Source: Gelatoporia subvermispora B (Eukaryota; Basidiomycota; Agaricomycetes; Polyporales; Gelatoporiaceae). From it: a stretch of 64,000 nt of DNA. The stretch is from positions 787,837-851,836 of the forward strand of contig KB445794.1 in the NCBI GenBank assembly GCA_000320605.2, written 5' to 3'. Shown here piece after piece: positions 23,540-34,563 of the stretch; the first letter of the stretch is position 1, and each line of letters opens with the position of its first letter. Under the pieces are notes generated by a model. It did no database searches and was not told where the DNA came from. It was given only the letters and a program-made list of their open reading frames with translations. Made by a program: the position numbers and the translations under genes.

Positions 23540-26500
23540 ATGGCGGCGATGCTGGAGACGCCGTCGAGGATCTGGCGACGGATAGAGGCGGTTGAAGGAA
23601 GAGATATGCCGTCACTTCCGTCTTTGCCAGCTCCCGACGACTCTGAGGATGCAACATCTCACACTACAGAGGAACCTAGCCTCGAGGAGATCCAAGACTC
23701 CCTGCCCCTGCAATCTACGCCGGCTCCATTATCTGCACGGACAAACGCATCAACAATCAGGCCACCATCAAGCACATCGAGTACGGTGCGCTTTGCCCAC
23801 TCAATTACATCCCGAGCAAGTAAATCCAGTCTGTCCGCATCAAACACGGGCCCTTTGAAGTATGACCCGCACGAGAGCTTCAATGTCAGCGTAATTCCTG
23901 CCTTGCCTGGCCCAAACGGTCAGTTCGGGCTTCCTTCCGACTCTAGCAGTGACGGCATTGGAGATGGTCGGACAGTACCTGAAATCTACGTGCCTTCTGC
24001 ATCCGGGGCGGAATTGAACGGAGATCTCAGTGAACGGGAGTTGTCGGACGTACGACACTCTAGTCATCCCTCGGAACACAGCAGAGAAGAAGGCAAGACC
24101 CCCCACAAAATATACGACTACTCGATCAGTCTCCGATCCGAGAGACAGGCATCCCCGTACGATAAGCTACGCAACGTTTCCTTCCGCAGACCCCTCACAC
24201 GCGCCCGTACACCGTCGCTCACGCGCACCACACCTTCCCCGACATCGACTTCGTCACATTCGACCCCGCATTCGACCTCATCCACTCCCTTCTCTCCTGT
24301 TCTGGCGCTCTCTATACCCTTGCCACCATCTACGAATGCTTCGCCTTCCGGGGAAGAGCAGCAAGAGACGAGGTATTATGACACTCAGACCAGCATTAAC
24401 TTCGGTGAACAGTCTGGACCGGTCAACTCTGTCTTGGGTGGAGATCAGTCACAAGCTCAAAATGCAGTGGAAGATGACAAGGAGAGTTCTAGAGAGCCGA
24501 CATTCTCCTCAGAAGAAGCACCTACTATGTCTGAGCAAGGGACCGTGATGCCCGGAATACGATCGCCGGCATCGGTTGCATTCTCTTCACCTGCACCATC
24601 TGCGATGTTCACCCCGACACCTGTTTTTCAGCCGCGACCCAGGGCACGGTTCTCCCTTCCGCCGGCCTCCATCACTCCTCGCCAGCAGCCTTACGAAACC
24701 GATAACCATGCCAAAGGCTCAGAGATCCAGTCTGGAGACCAGGAAGCAAGCCATGCCGCGACGCCTGGCGCACATAAGCGGACATTCCTACTCTCAGTCA
24801 TCAACTCCACAGCGCGTCCTAAAATGAAGTGGGCGACGCCGCATCCAGACCGCGCTGGCAGCAGCGAAGAGGCGCAGGGTACAGGACCATCACAGGCAAC
24901 ACCTGGCGTAAGTCTTCGTGCAGCGTTCGCCGGTGTCACACCTCGTCCGCCGATGCGGGGAAGATTGTCTCACCCGCTTTCACAAGCATGGCCGGCAGAC
25001 GAAGAGGAGTCTGTTTCAGCCGAGGAATCTGCGCCGAGCCCAGCGCCTCAGTCCCCTTACGATCCCACAATCGACCGCGCCTCATTCATCTCGACGGGAT
25101 CATCACACGATCTCACTACGCATGCACGTGCAAACGCGTCCTTCGATCCCGTCATGGGTCTTGGAGAGCATGGGCATGGTGTGGGGCGGTTCAATGCGAA
25201 CAAGCTCAACAACTACTTGCATGGGCTCAATCGTCGCCTCCAGGAGGAGAATGAGAGTCTTGTCGCACGTCTCAAAGACTACGAGGAACGCTTTGGCAAG
25301 GACCCGGCAGCAGCTCCGCAGACAGAGCAGCCGCCTCAGCCTCAACCACGGACACGTCGGCCGAGTGGTGGTGGACGACGTGTGAGTATGGGGCCTGAGC
25401 TCGGTGATGTAGCAGAAGACATGGCAGAAGGCTGGATCGAGGAGAAAGCTGCTCTCGAGGATGCGCTCGAGGAGATGAAATCGAATCTGGAAGAGTGCAC
25501 TAAGGAGAAGGATGCGATGGAGCGGAAGCTCAAGGAACAGTTTGATGAGCGAGAAAGAGATAAAGAGCGATGGCGGGAGCGGATGAAGGATGTCGAGTCG
25601 GGCGTGGAAAAGATTATACGGGACCTCGAAATGCGCGCGGAGGAGGCGGAGAAGATGGCGAAGAAGGCTGAAGAAGTGAAGATTGGAGTGGCAAGGGCTA
25701 CGGAGAAGCAGCTCGCTGCCGTCGTTGCCCAGAACGACGCCCTCACTGAACGATTGCAGAAGGCGGAAAGCGCCCTCGAAGGCGGGAAAGATCTCGGCTC
25801 AGAGCTGACGGCTGCTAATGAACGTGTCGGCAAATTGAGCGCGGAGCTCCAGAACGCTAAGGTGCAGATCGCCCAGTTGGAGGACGAGGTCATGCGTTCG
25901 GATGCCAAGATCGACGCTCTTGACAAGGAGTTGCGCGATGCGAAGAGTGCGAAGACTAAACAACAAGATGAGTTGAAGAGCAAGGCCGAGCAACTATCGG
26001 ACGCGATGCAGCGCATTCAAGTACTGAACGACGACATGCAGAAGGCGCAAGAGGAAGTACGAAAATCGAAGATGTACATCGCGCAGGTGGACACCGACGC
26101 AACAGCTGCAGTGGAGCGAATCGAGGCCCTGGAGAAGGAGGTCCTTGCTTTGCAAGACGATAACGAAGGCTTGCTCGTGGAAGCCGAGGATGACAGGCTG
26201 GAAATCGAGCGACTTTCGGATGAAGCCAGCAAAGCGGCAGAGCTCGCACGCCAACTCGAGGAAGCTCTGAAGGCCGCGGAGTCCAAGATGCTCGCTGACG
26301 AACAGGAGTTGCTTGCAGTCAAGGGAAGACTGTCAGTCGTGGAACGCTCTTCTGAACGTTTGAAAGACTTCTCCAGTTCATCAACCAGCATGTCACGCAG
26401 CACTGGCGGACGACGAACTCAAGTGGAAGCCGAGGTCCTGGAGAAGGTCGAAACTTTACAGCAGGAACTCGACGATGCGCATAAGGAGGTAGCCAGGCTC

Positions 26501-29036
26501 AACACCTTGTTGAGCCAGTCGCCCGCGCGCAGAGCCATCGAGAAGGCTAAAGATTCGAAGATCTCGCAGCTTGAGCAAGAGAAGGATGAGTTGGTGGAGC
26601 GGCTCAAATCAACGAGACAGTTCAACACTTTCCCTCAGACACCAGGCAAGATGTCGAACATGAGTGGTTTGTCGCCAATGCATCGTCAGATATTGGCGAT
26701 GTCCTTCAAGAGCCCCAAGACCCCTGGAGGGCCATTGCAAGATGTGGGTTTCCTTGCTCTCACTAGTGCAATATGATTTGACAAATGTACCAGCTTTCAT
26801 GGCTGCAAAGCACCATGAACGACCCTTCCGTCTCACCTTTGGTCGCCGAGATCGCGCGTCTTCAGCAAGAACTCGACCGTGCTAATGAGAGTATTGATGA
26901 CAAGCTCGACAAGCTTGGTGACACCGGCTTGGATGTCGTCGTCTTGACAAAGCGACTCGAAGAGGCCCGTGCACGCATCGTCGCTCTCGAGGAAGAGATT
27001 GCGAAGTTGACCCGCATGGAGGACAAACGGTCTCAGAGACTGCGTAAGGTGAGATGCTCCAAGTGTCTCACCAAAATCGATGTGCAGGCTGCCATGTATG
27101 GCGACGAGAGGTATGCCGTGAACTCTTGTAGTGAGAAGATGAAATTGACATTCAGCGATCAGCACTGTGCTTGAAGCATCAAGGTCGACTCTGCTATCGA
27201 ACCCTCCCACTCCTCCGACCAAATCCAGTGATGCGCTTCGAGCCAGTGTCGAGGTGCTTAACACTCAGCTGGCCTCCATGCAGAAGGTTTGGGAAAAGGA
27301 ACGGCGGGCGCTCTTAGGAGAGAAAGCGGTCCTTCAAGATGCCGCGAACAAACTGGATGCAAAGATTCGCGACGCAAATGTCGAGCTCCAGAAGCACATC
27401 GATGCCGAACGCGCAGGAGAGAAGGTTCGGGCAGGTCTACAGGGAGTGAGTCTGCACGAATAGTTCTGAGGCATGAAGCTCATCAACTATAGGCTCTTGA
27501 CAAGGCAGAACGCATGCTGCAAGACCTCGAGGGGAAGCTTAAGGCTGAGCGAACTCAACTCAAAGCCTTCACAGCGGAGCAAGCTCGGTATCAGAGGGAG
27601 AAGGAGCAGGTGTACAACCAGCTCGGCGAAACGGAATCGGTAATGCATTTGCCGAGTCTGGGGAGCAGAATCCGCGGAACTGACGTTAATCACAACAGGC
27701 GATGGCAGAGATGAAGGATCACCTCCAGCGATTGAAGAAAGAAAACCACGACCTCGAAGCTGAACTGCGAGGTAGGACCGATATCTCATCTATCCCCAAC
27801 TCACAGCTGATCGCATCCACCAGCAAACGCGACAGCTGAGCAAAAGGCTCGCTTGCTGGAGAACAAGATCTCAACCAATGCCGAGACCATTGAGCAACTC
27901 CGTCATGAGCGTTCTCTCTTGTCAGCCGACCACAAAGAGTTGCAGCAACGCTTCAAGCAGCTGTCGGAGGTAAATCAGCACAGGTTGTTACAACACCAAA
28001 AATTGATGTCCTCTTCCGCAGCGCGTCCACAAACTCCGTGACGAGCATGCAGCATCACAGACCTCGCATGACAACCGCAGGCACGAACTGGAGCTGCAGC
28101 GTCTCGAGCTCGAAGACCTCCGTCGTGCTTACTCCCAACGCGGCGAGGAACTTGCTCGAGCTGAGTCCGAGCGCAAGCGCGTCGCAACAGAGAAGGCCGA
28201 CATCATGCAATCCGTAACTGCCCTCCAAGCGGACTTGAGACGAGTGCAACAGGAGGCCGATGCGTATGGCCGCGATCTCAAGAGCTTGCGTGTCCAGAAG
28301 GACAAGATGGAGCAAGAGCGCAAGGACGAGAAAGTCATGGCTGAGCGCACACAGAAGCAGTCTCAAACACAGATACGGCTACTCCACGAAGAGCTCGAGG
28401 GACAACGGCAGAAAGCTAGCTCTCTTCAGGAAGAGAAAGAGAACCACCGCTGTGCTGCGTACGTCCTGCAACGAACGAACGAATGGAAGAGACCCCAGCT
28501 GACCTTGACTATCCCCAGTATTGACTCACAGCAGCTGGTTAGCCTCAAAGAAAGACACAAGGAAGAAGCACGAGGCTTGCTCGTGCATATCCGTTACCTG
28601 AAGGCTGCGTTCGCCCGGGAATCAACAAGATGCTCTCATCTGAGCGAGCAGAAGGTCTACCTGCTCAAGCTTCTAGGCAAACTTGAGAGAAAGTGAGTGT
28701 TACGTTTCAGAAACTGTACTCAAGTCTGACGTGGTAACGGCACTGCAGCGAACAACGAATTCTGGCGGCAATAGCCACCGTGGGCTTTGCAACTCCACGA
28801 CTTACCCCTCCCCCACGACTGCATAAGCTGAAGGCGGCCGTGCGATCCGTGATATTCATCAACCGTGCAAAGTAGGTTGAATAAAACCTTAGAAACTGGG
28901 CTCGGTGCTCACGGATCAATATTACAGGTCGGCGAGTGAGCAGTGGCAACGTGACCGAGAGAGAAGGCCAGACGTCCTGGACGCGTTACAAGACGTCCGG
29001 CGGCGACGAAGCGCTGGAGTAGCGGAGGTTAACTGA
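23540..29036 (+). CDS. PACT-domain coiled-coil protein of the spindle pole body (Pcp1/pericentrin-like)
   Basis: Large structural protein expected to anchor gamma-tubulin complexes at the spindle pole body. Ten exons (23540-26743, 26794-27110, 27163-27445, 27493-27639, 27699-27771, 27824-27969, 28022-28458, 28519-28692, 28749-28871, 28928-29036) join exactly to 1,670 aa. The first 550 residues are Ser/Pro-rich and disordered. From GRFNANKLNNYLHGLNRRL onward there is near-continuous heptad coiled coil, broken by linkers such as MSNMSGLSPMHRQILAMSF and SNPPTPPTKSS. Near exon 2's end is a short CSKC pair. The C-terminus is PACT-like: HIRYLKAAFARES, then EQKVYLLKLLGKLERNEQ, ILAAIATVGF, and a basic helix KLKAAVRSVIFINRAKSASE followed by QW, as in the calmodulin-binding end of pericentrin/AKAP450/Pcp1. 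A clear CM1 (gamma-tubulin activating) motif was not found. The stop lies 131 bp from the end of the convergent CRD1 gene. Confidence 0.88.
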
Positions 29037-29167
29037 TTATAAGGCTCGACGAAGCGACTTTGGATCTTCCTAACATTGTATCATTAGAGCCGGCTTGGTG
29101 TATTTGTAGGATAATGTGACCGCCAATAATGAAATAGACGCAGTAGTTCAGAGGGGTGCGAAACCCG

Positions 29168-30307
29168 TCATGATGGTGGTGCAGGCGGCTTGCGATTGGG
29201 GCTTATGATGCGCACGGCATTCTTTGTGAACAGGTACGAGAGGCCGCTCCAAACTGTGGTAATTGCAACTGTCCATCTGTTGTGACGATAGGTTAGAGTT
29301 CAATCCGCGATTTACGATACTTGAAGTATGTGGGCAGCTCACTGTAATGCTGTTAAAGCCAGGCCTATGTCGAATGGTAGCACTGGACTGACGGTGGTTG
29401 TACCCATCAGGAGAAGTTGCACTGCAGTGTTAATCTGAGCATTGCCCGTTAGCGGCTAGGAAAGTGAGGCAGAAGCGAATGGATTGACCTTGCTGATGCC
29501 CGTTGGATGTACCTCTGCCGAGGGTATAGAGAAATCCCAGTATCGTGTCCACGTTTTCTGTGCCATGACTCGTCACAAAAGAGTTTCACCTAACAGGGAG
29601 CACATACGGGCTCTGGCAGGGACGTATATCGGATATAAAACGCGGATATACTGAGCAGGACATCGCGTCCGAGGATGATGACCACAAGTGGGACTGGACA
29701 CGCCCCATCAATGACGCTTTCGATAAAGTAGCTTAGTATGCCAGTACTACACACCAGGTATCATGCCCTTCATTGCAAGCGTGATCGTCAACGTTGTCAT
29801 CAGGGTCTTGTCTGCAGCGGGGTCTAGGATGGTGCCAAGGACCGAGCCCATCTTAAATCGGCGAGCGAGGTAGCCGTCAACCTTCAGGGAAGCTCAGGGG
29901 TTGGCTCTTCATTATACAAGCAAGTAATGGGAGCAGACCAGATCCGTGAGTCCAGCGTACGCGAGGAGAGATGTGGCCAACTTGAAGTCGCCATGCAGGA
30001 TGGACCATCCAAGTACAGGACACGCAAGTATTCGCGACACAGTAAGAAGGTTTGGTATCGTGTATATGTTTTCCCTAAGTATCTTTGGCTTCTCTGGAAG
30101 TTTCGGTGGTGTGGGTGTTGGCTTTTGGTCTGTGAAGCGGAGACATGTATTTGTGAAGAATAGTCGGCGCGACGAAGGTGCTGAAGCGCGAAATTGAGAA
30201 CTTCGTAAGACGGGTCGTATTGCCACGCAACATTGATGTCGCAACCCTTGCTGCTGAATGAGAATCTCTGCAGGTTTAAAAACGCGTAGGCTCGAGAGTA
30301 CCGACAT
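29168..30307 (-). CDS. CRD1: Cardiolipin synthase (CMP-forming), mitochondrial
   Basis: CDP-alcohol phosphatidyltransferase that joins CDP-diacylglycerol and phosphatidylglycerol to make cardiolipin in the inner mitochondrial membrane. The N-terminus is Arg/Ser-rich and lacks acidic residues early on (RPVLRSSQFRASAPSSRRLF), a typical mitochondrial presequence. The mature part starts ENIYTIPNLLTVSRILACP. The catalytic CDP-OH-P signature spans an intron: GLTDL, then DGYLARRFKMGSVLGTILDP and ADK, giving D-G-x2-A-R-x8-G-x3-D-x3-D. Membrane helices follow, including LVVIILGRDVLLSISAFYIR, KTWTRYWDFSIPS and a last exon WTVAITTVWSGLSYLFTKNA ending RKPPAPPS. At least five introns. Length and motif order fit yeast and human cardiolipin synthase better than phosphatidylglycerophosphate synthase, because of the RDVLL segment. 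Confidence 0.9.
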
Positions 30308-30724
30308 CTAGACTGTTTTGCTATGTACGAAAACGTCATTGCTCGGCTTTGAAGCTTTATTGCACGTGATCTAAGCGGTAAGTCACGGGATTCGGCCAGA
30401 GCGCGTCGCGTCGGTCGGCTTGAAGCAGCCCAACGCGCTCGAGTCGAGACGGCCTTCGCATTCGTGTGAGGCCCTAGAAACGTACAGGGACGAGAGCGCA
30501 ACAAAATTTCAGTTACGCGTACAAGCCCTCGCATGGCCGAGCCAAGGGCACCCCAATATAACCGATTGAGGGCGATTCTTTGAACAAGCAACCGAGTCTC
30601 GAACGGTCTCATCGCTAAGCAGAGGAGAAACAATGCACGAAGATGCCCAACAGTTCCATTAACATATCATGTAACAGTACGCCCAAGAAAGTCCGATGCT
30701 AGCGATACACATACAACAGGTGAA
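30308..30724. other. Intergenic region
   Basis: Between CRD1 and the 116-aa gene, both on the - strand; should hold the CRD1 promoter. Nothing else recognised. Confidence 0.45.
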
Positions 30725-31148
30725 CTATGACTGTCCGGAATAGGATACAGCAGACGATCTGCACGGTGGTCGAGGAGTAGCAGCTACAGCGACTTTCGAC
30801 GGTGACCGATTCGCTGCGTCGATCCTCGGTAAAACGATGCGGAGCTGCATGAGTTCCAGAACGTCTCTGAAGCGAGGCGAGGTCAACACTGGGCGGGAAG
30901 CACAAATTCGATAACGCACTCAAAGCGCATACCACACACCTGTAATGCAACTTGTTAGTGACTTCTGCCGGGGAGCGGTCCCAGTTCTCCACATAGAAGA
31001 CCTCCACATCCGCCGGGCAGAAGCTGACGGACTTGCGCTGCATCTCGATGGACGGCCGTCGAGGCCTGAGCGAGGATGAATCCAGGGAAGGAAGGTCAGA
31101 CTGCGAAACACTCCGCTTCATGCAGCTCTTCACGGTAGGTGATGACAT
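30725..31148 (-). CDS. Small KSVSF / WDRSP-motif protein, 116 aa
   Basis: Exons 31148-30940 and 30866-30725 join in phase (TAC AG|A) to 116 aa. The sequence starts MSSPTVKSCMKRSVSQSDLP, has a basic Ser-rich stretch, then the core KSVSFCPADVEVFYVENWDR followed by SPAEVTNKLHYRDVLELMQL. The tail is short and Ser/Arg-rich. The 665-aa protein at 36826-39166 has the same core and the same intron position, so the two are paralogues. KSVSF fits the RVxF-type docking motif for protein phosphatase 1 ([KR]-x-V-x-F), followed by an acidic patch, which suggests a PP1-regulatory role. No named domain was recognised, so this is an inference. No signal peptide or membrane segment. Confidence 0.75.
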
Positions 31149-31995
31149 AGTGATAGCAGCAGCGTACTGAGTGATGATGTCCGTGTGTAGAGGGGAACTT
31201 CTGTACGGGGAAGAGCAGTGCGCAGCTATATATTGTAAGCAGTGCCACTCCCGTGTCGCAATTTCTCGCGCGGGAGCATCGTTCCGGCTTCAAAAAGAGT
31301 AATCCTGGCGGGCTCTCGGCCCCTCGTCGACGCATCCGCCGCCGCGCGGAAGCGAGAGCGAGGCGGAAGTGATCGACCCCTTGAGCGCGTATGATCGCCA
31401 AGTTCAACCACAACGTAAAAGTGTCCAGAGGCAGCGTTCTGAAAAGAGGGATTTAGTTCGAGTTTAAATTGTATGACCTGCAATTTGAGATCCAAGACGA
31501 GTTCCGGCGAGATGCGTCGAGGATGTGCAATCGACCGTGGTGAATACAAGAGGTACTCGGCCAAGTAGCACAATGTTGCCGAGTCCCAAATCCGGCGAGC
31601 GCCTGAATGTGGGAATATCAGCCGATCTCACGTGGGAATATAGCGCCCATGCAATTGCCTGGGATCCGCACCTTCTTGGCTCCGCAAGCGGCGAAGTCCG
31701 TATTCGTCGTTTGCTGCATTCTGGATAGATTCCTGGCACCTGCCGTAGAAGAAGGTAGAGCTCACACGATGAGCAATGGCCAATGTCTCCACCCGGGGCA
31801 TACTTGAGATAGCGCCAGAATCAGGATTACAATACAAAATTGTCACCAGACTATTCTGGACCTGAATAGTTTACGCATCGGACCATATTTGGATAAGTTG
31901 ATAGCAAAACCTCTGCGTTTAGGTCTACAAGTAGCCCATATATGGTGGGCGCATCCAATTAACTATACAGGACCGGTATGTCCAGGTGACCGGGA
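31149..31995. other. Intergenic region up to the transposon
   Basis: Upstream flank of the 116-aa gene. Short open frames only; nothing recognised. Confidence 0.45.
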
Positions 31996-32002
31996 AATCA
32001 TC

Positions 32003-32030
32003 CCCAGTCAAAATCGACATTTAGTAGATC
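32003..32030 (+). repeat. Left terminal inverted repeat
   Basis: Perfect inverted match, 28 of 28 bases, to 33539-33566. Preceded directly by the AATCATC target duplication. Confidence 0.9.
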
Positions 32031-32189
32031 GAGGTAGATATAGGTAGATCTAGACAATTCCCACGCACCTAGGTAAATCGAGTAGAATCGAGTCAGAATG
32101 TGCGAGACTCCCACGGCGTGACCAAAGCACGCGCGTGCATGGGCGCTTGAGCGAGAACATGACGCGCGCTGTGCAGCGCAGAACCACGC

Positions 32190-32226
32190 GCTGTGCACAG
32201 TGCACAGTGCACAATGCACATGTGCG
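32190..32226. repeat. GTGCACA-rich palindromic cluster
   Basis: Overlapping TGTGCACAG / GTGCACAGTGCACA units followed by ATGCACATGTGC; self-complementary and able to fold, lying inside the transposon. Confidence 0.6.
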
Positions 32227-32735
32227 CTGCATCGTCCGTGGCGCGCGCGCATTGCAAATTTGCCTTTGAACTGGACACTGCAAAATCGACTTGTGCTGCG
32301 AGGGATTACATAAGCGCTGTTCCGTCCCCCGTTCTGGCGATGACCTCATACGTCCGATGCCCTCCCCATCCTCGTCGTCACTTAAAGTGAGGTCTGTCTC
32401 GTGGCTACCCACATCTTCCCCTTCTTCCTATTCCCCATGTTCCCTGGTATATGCCTCCTCACTAAAGCTGTGTGCTGTCTATGTGCAGTAGCCTCAGGGC
32501 TGTGAGTTATCTCTACAACATTTACTTATGTTTCTCATGCAATAGCAGGACATCTTCCTCAGAACACATAGACAATCCATATTGGTGTCGGTACACTGAA
32601 CCCGGCGCCAAGGATGCAAGGTATATGCATTATTTAACATCAATAAGGCCGCTGACTGAGACAACAATTAGGATTACAACTTGTTATATGCAAGCAGCCA
32701 GAAGCAGATGGATGGAGAGTACGAAATGGTCAGGA

Positions 32736-32777
32736 TAGCGAACGACGGGTAGCGAACGACGGGTAGCGAACGACGGG
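32736..32777 (+). repeat. 14-bp tandem repeat, three copies
   Basis: The unit TAGCGAACGACGGG occurs three times without mismatch just before the assembly gap; a longer array in this region could have contributed to the gap. Confidence 0.9.
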
Positions 32778-32844
32778 TAGCATGCGGCAGGAGGGCGGAA
32801 CGGGGGTAGAGTAATCACGTGTACAACAATTTAAATCGAATAAA

Positions 32845-33404
32845 NNNNNNNNNNNNNNNNNNNNNNNNNNNNNNNNNNNNNNNNNNNNNNNNNNNNNNNN
32901 NNNNNNNNNNNNNNNNNNNNNNNNNNNNNNNNNNNNNNNNNNNNNNNNNNNNNNNNNNNNNNNNNNNNNNNNNNNNNNNNNNNNNNNNNNNNNNNNNNNN
33001 NNNNNNNNNNNNNNNNNNNNNNNNNNNNNNNNNNNNNNNNNNNNNNNNNNNNNNNNNNNNNNNNNNNNNNNNNNNNNNNNNNNNNNNNNNNNNNNNNNNN
33101 NNNNNNNNNNNNNNNNNNNNNNNNNNNNNNNNNNNNNNNNNNNNNNNNNNNNNNNNNNNNNNNNNNNNNNNNNNNNNNNNNNNNNNNNNNNNNNNNNNNN
33201 NNNNNNNNNNNNNNNNNNNNNNNNNNNNNNNNNNNNNNNNNNNNNNNNNNNNNNNNNNNNNNNNNNNNNNNNNNNNNNNNNNNNNNNNNNNNNNNNNNNN
33301 NNNNNNNNNNNNNNNNNNNNNNNNNNNNNNNNNNNNNNNNNNNNNNNNNNNNNNNNNNNNNNNNNNNNNNNNNNNNNNNNNNNNNNNNNNNNNNNNNNNN
33401 NNNN
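32845..33404. other. Assembly gap (560 N)
   Basis: Run of undetermined bases inside the TIR element. The true length is unknown; flanks on both sides are AT-rich with ATCGA(A/G)T repeats. Confidence 1.
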
Positions 33405-33538
33405 TTAACTCATTTTATTCGATTCTACTCGATGTAGGTAGATCTACCTAGGTGTGTATCTAGGTAGATCGAGTATATACCCGCTGGGGGCATTTAAATC
33501 TAATATGTCAAATAACTCGATTTAACTCGATTTAACTA

Positions 33539-33566
33539 GATCTACTAAATGTCGATTTTGACTGGG
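33539..33566 (-). repeat. Right terminal inverted repeat
   Basis: Reverse complement of the left TIR; followed by the second AATCATC at 33567-33573. Confidence 0.9.
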
Positions 33567-33573
33567 AATCATC

Positions 33574-34358
33574 AACGGAGGAGGGGGTCCAAGATGGAGT
33601 ACTGAACATATCACGCCGTGGGTCTCATCCCGCGCATATCGATGTGGCTGTCTTGGGTGTGTAAGACTCTCGAATCGTTGATCTTGAGGTTCAGTGGTCA
33701 CTTGCCGCGCAAGGTAATTCAAGTAGATGCACTAGTCGGTATGTTCGTATGTTCTATGCACCAAGCTTGAACTCGTTTGTGATTGCAATATGTGCACGTC
33801 GCAATTACTCACAACTTTATAGTTCATGTTATTCGTCTCGAATTGCTATCCCCCGTCGGAATTTCTTTGCTCAGACTCGAAGCCTGTGCCCGGTTTGCGC
33901 GCACCCTTAAACCAGAAGATCACTCCATTCTTTGCTTCACGTCTCTTGGTTGCACAACATGTATCTCTCTGTCTGCACGCAGTCTTTTGCCCGTGCGATT
34001 AGGTCGAATGCGCCGTCCGTGACGGTTCCAGGCCTAGCAACTGCGCGAACATTCTCCATTTTGCGCCATCGAGCGAGAATAAAGACGTTCGGTGTCGCAC
34101 TCACATTATGTGACGCGGTTCCTCAAGGCCTCGCGGAGAATATCCGGTTCAAACTATCTTCCACACAGTCTCCGGAGCCCAAAGCGGCACATCCTCCGCC
34201 TCCGTGCGGCGAACCAGCCGCTGCGAATTGATATTTACCTCTTTCACACACATCTGTCCCACTCAACTCCATACCAACCAAATCAGAGAAAGTCAGAGCA
34301 AGATTCCTCAAATGCTCAAAAGACGAAAAGGTCAACAGCAACTCACCAACAGATGGGT
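33574..34358. other. No gene recognised
   Basis: Flank of the transposon on its right side. Short open frames only. Confidence 0.4.
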
Positions 34359-34563
34359 CTATCTACCATACACTTGAGGCCCATCGCGATATGTGGAGTC
34401 GAAGTAGTATTTGGGGAGTATCCATATTAGACGAGTATTCGCGAGCCAGGTTAGGGCAAGCAAACCTAAGTGTAACAACGGCCAGGGTGAGGAAACATCC
34501 AAATTTCCTATCAGAGTAGAATACGCCACTAACTGTAGCGTTGTAAGTTCCGTTGGAGGCCAT
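34359..34563 (-). CDS. Possible 46-aa single-span membrane protein
   Basis: Tentative two-exon gene: 34563-34530 and 34465-34359, with a GTGGCG donor and CTTAG acceptor, 64-nt intron, joining in phase. The product starts MASNGTYNATVSLLALTWLA, continues with a hydrophobic span to about residue 28 (NTRLIWILPKYYF) and ends STYRDGPQVYGR. The alternative is the unspliced frame, which reads through to a less protein-like tail. No family is recognised and the gene is too short for statistics. Confidence 0.33.

Larger units (their letters stand above)
32003..33566. mobile_element. DNA transposon with 28-bp TIRs, interrupted by assembly gap
   Basis: The element is bounded by perfect 28-bp inverted repeats (32003-32030 and 33539-33566), beginning CCCAGTCAAAATCGACAT. 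Both ends are flanked by the same 7 bp, AATCATC (31996-32002 and 33567-33573), a target-site duplication. Inside each end are many copies of TAGGTAGATC-like and ATCGAGT-like short repeats, as in subterminal transposase binding regions. The 560 N in the middle hide about a third of the unit, so any transposase cannot be judged; the visible internal DNA has no recognised transposase motif. A frame at 32050-32412 (-) begins MGSHETDLTLSDDEDGEG but is of unknown meaning. Superfamily is not assignable from the ends alone. Confidence 0.8.
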
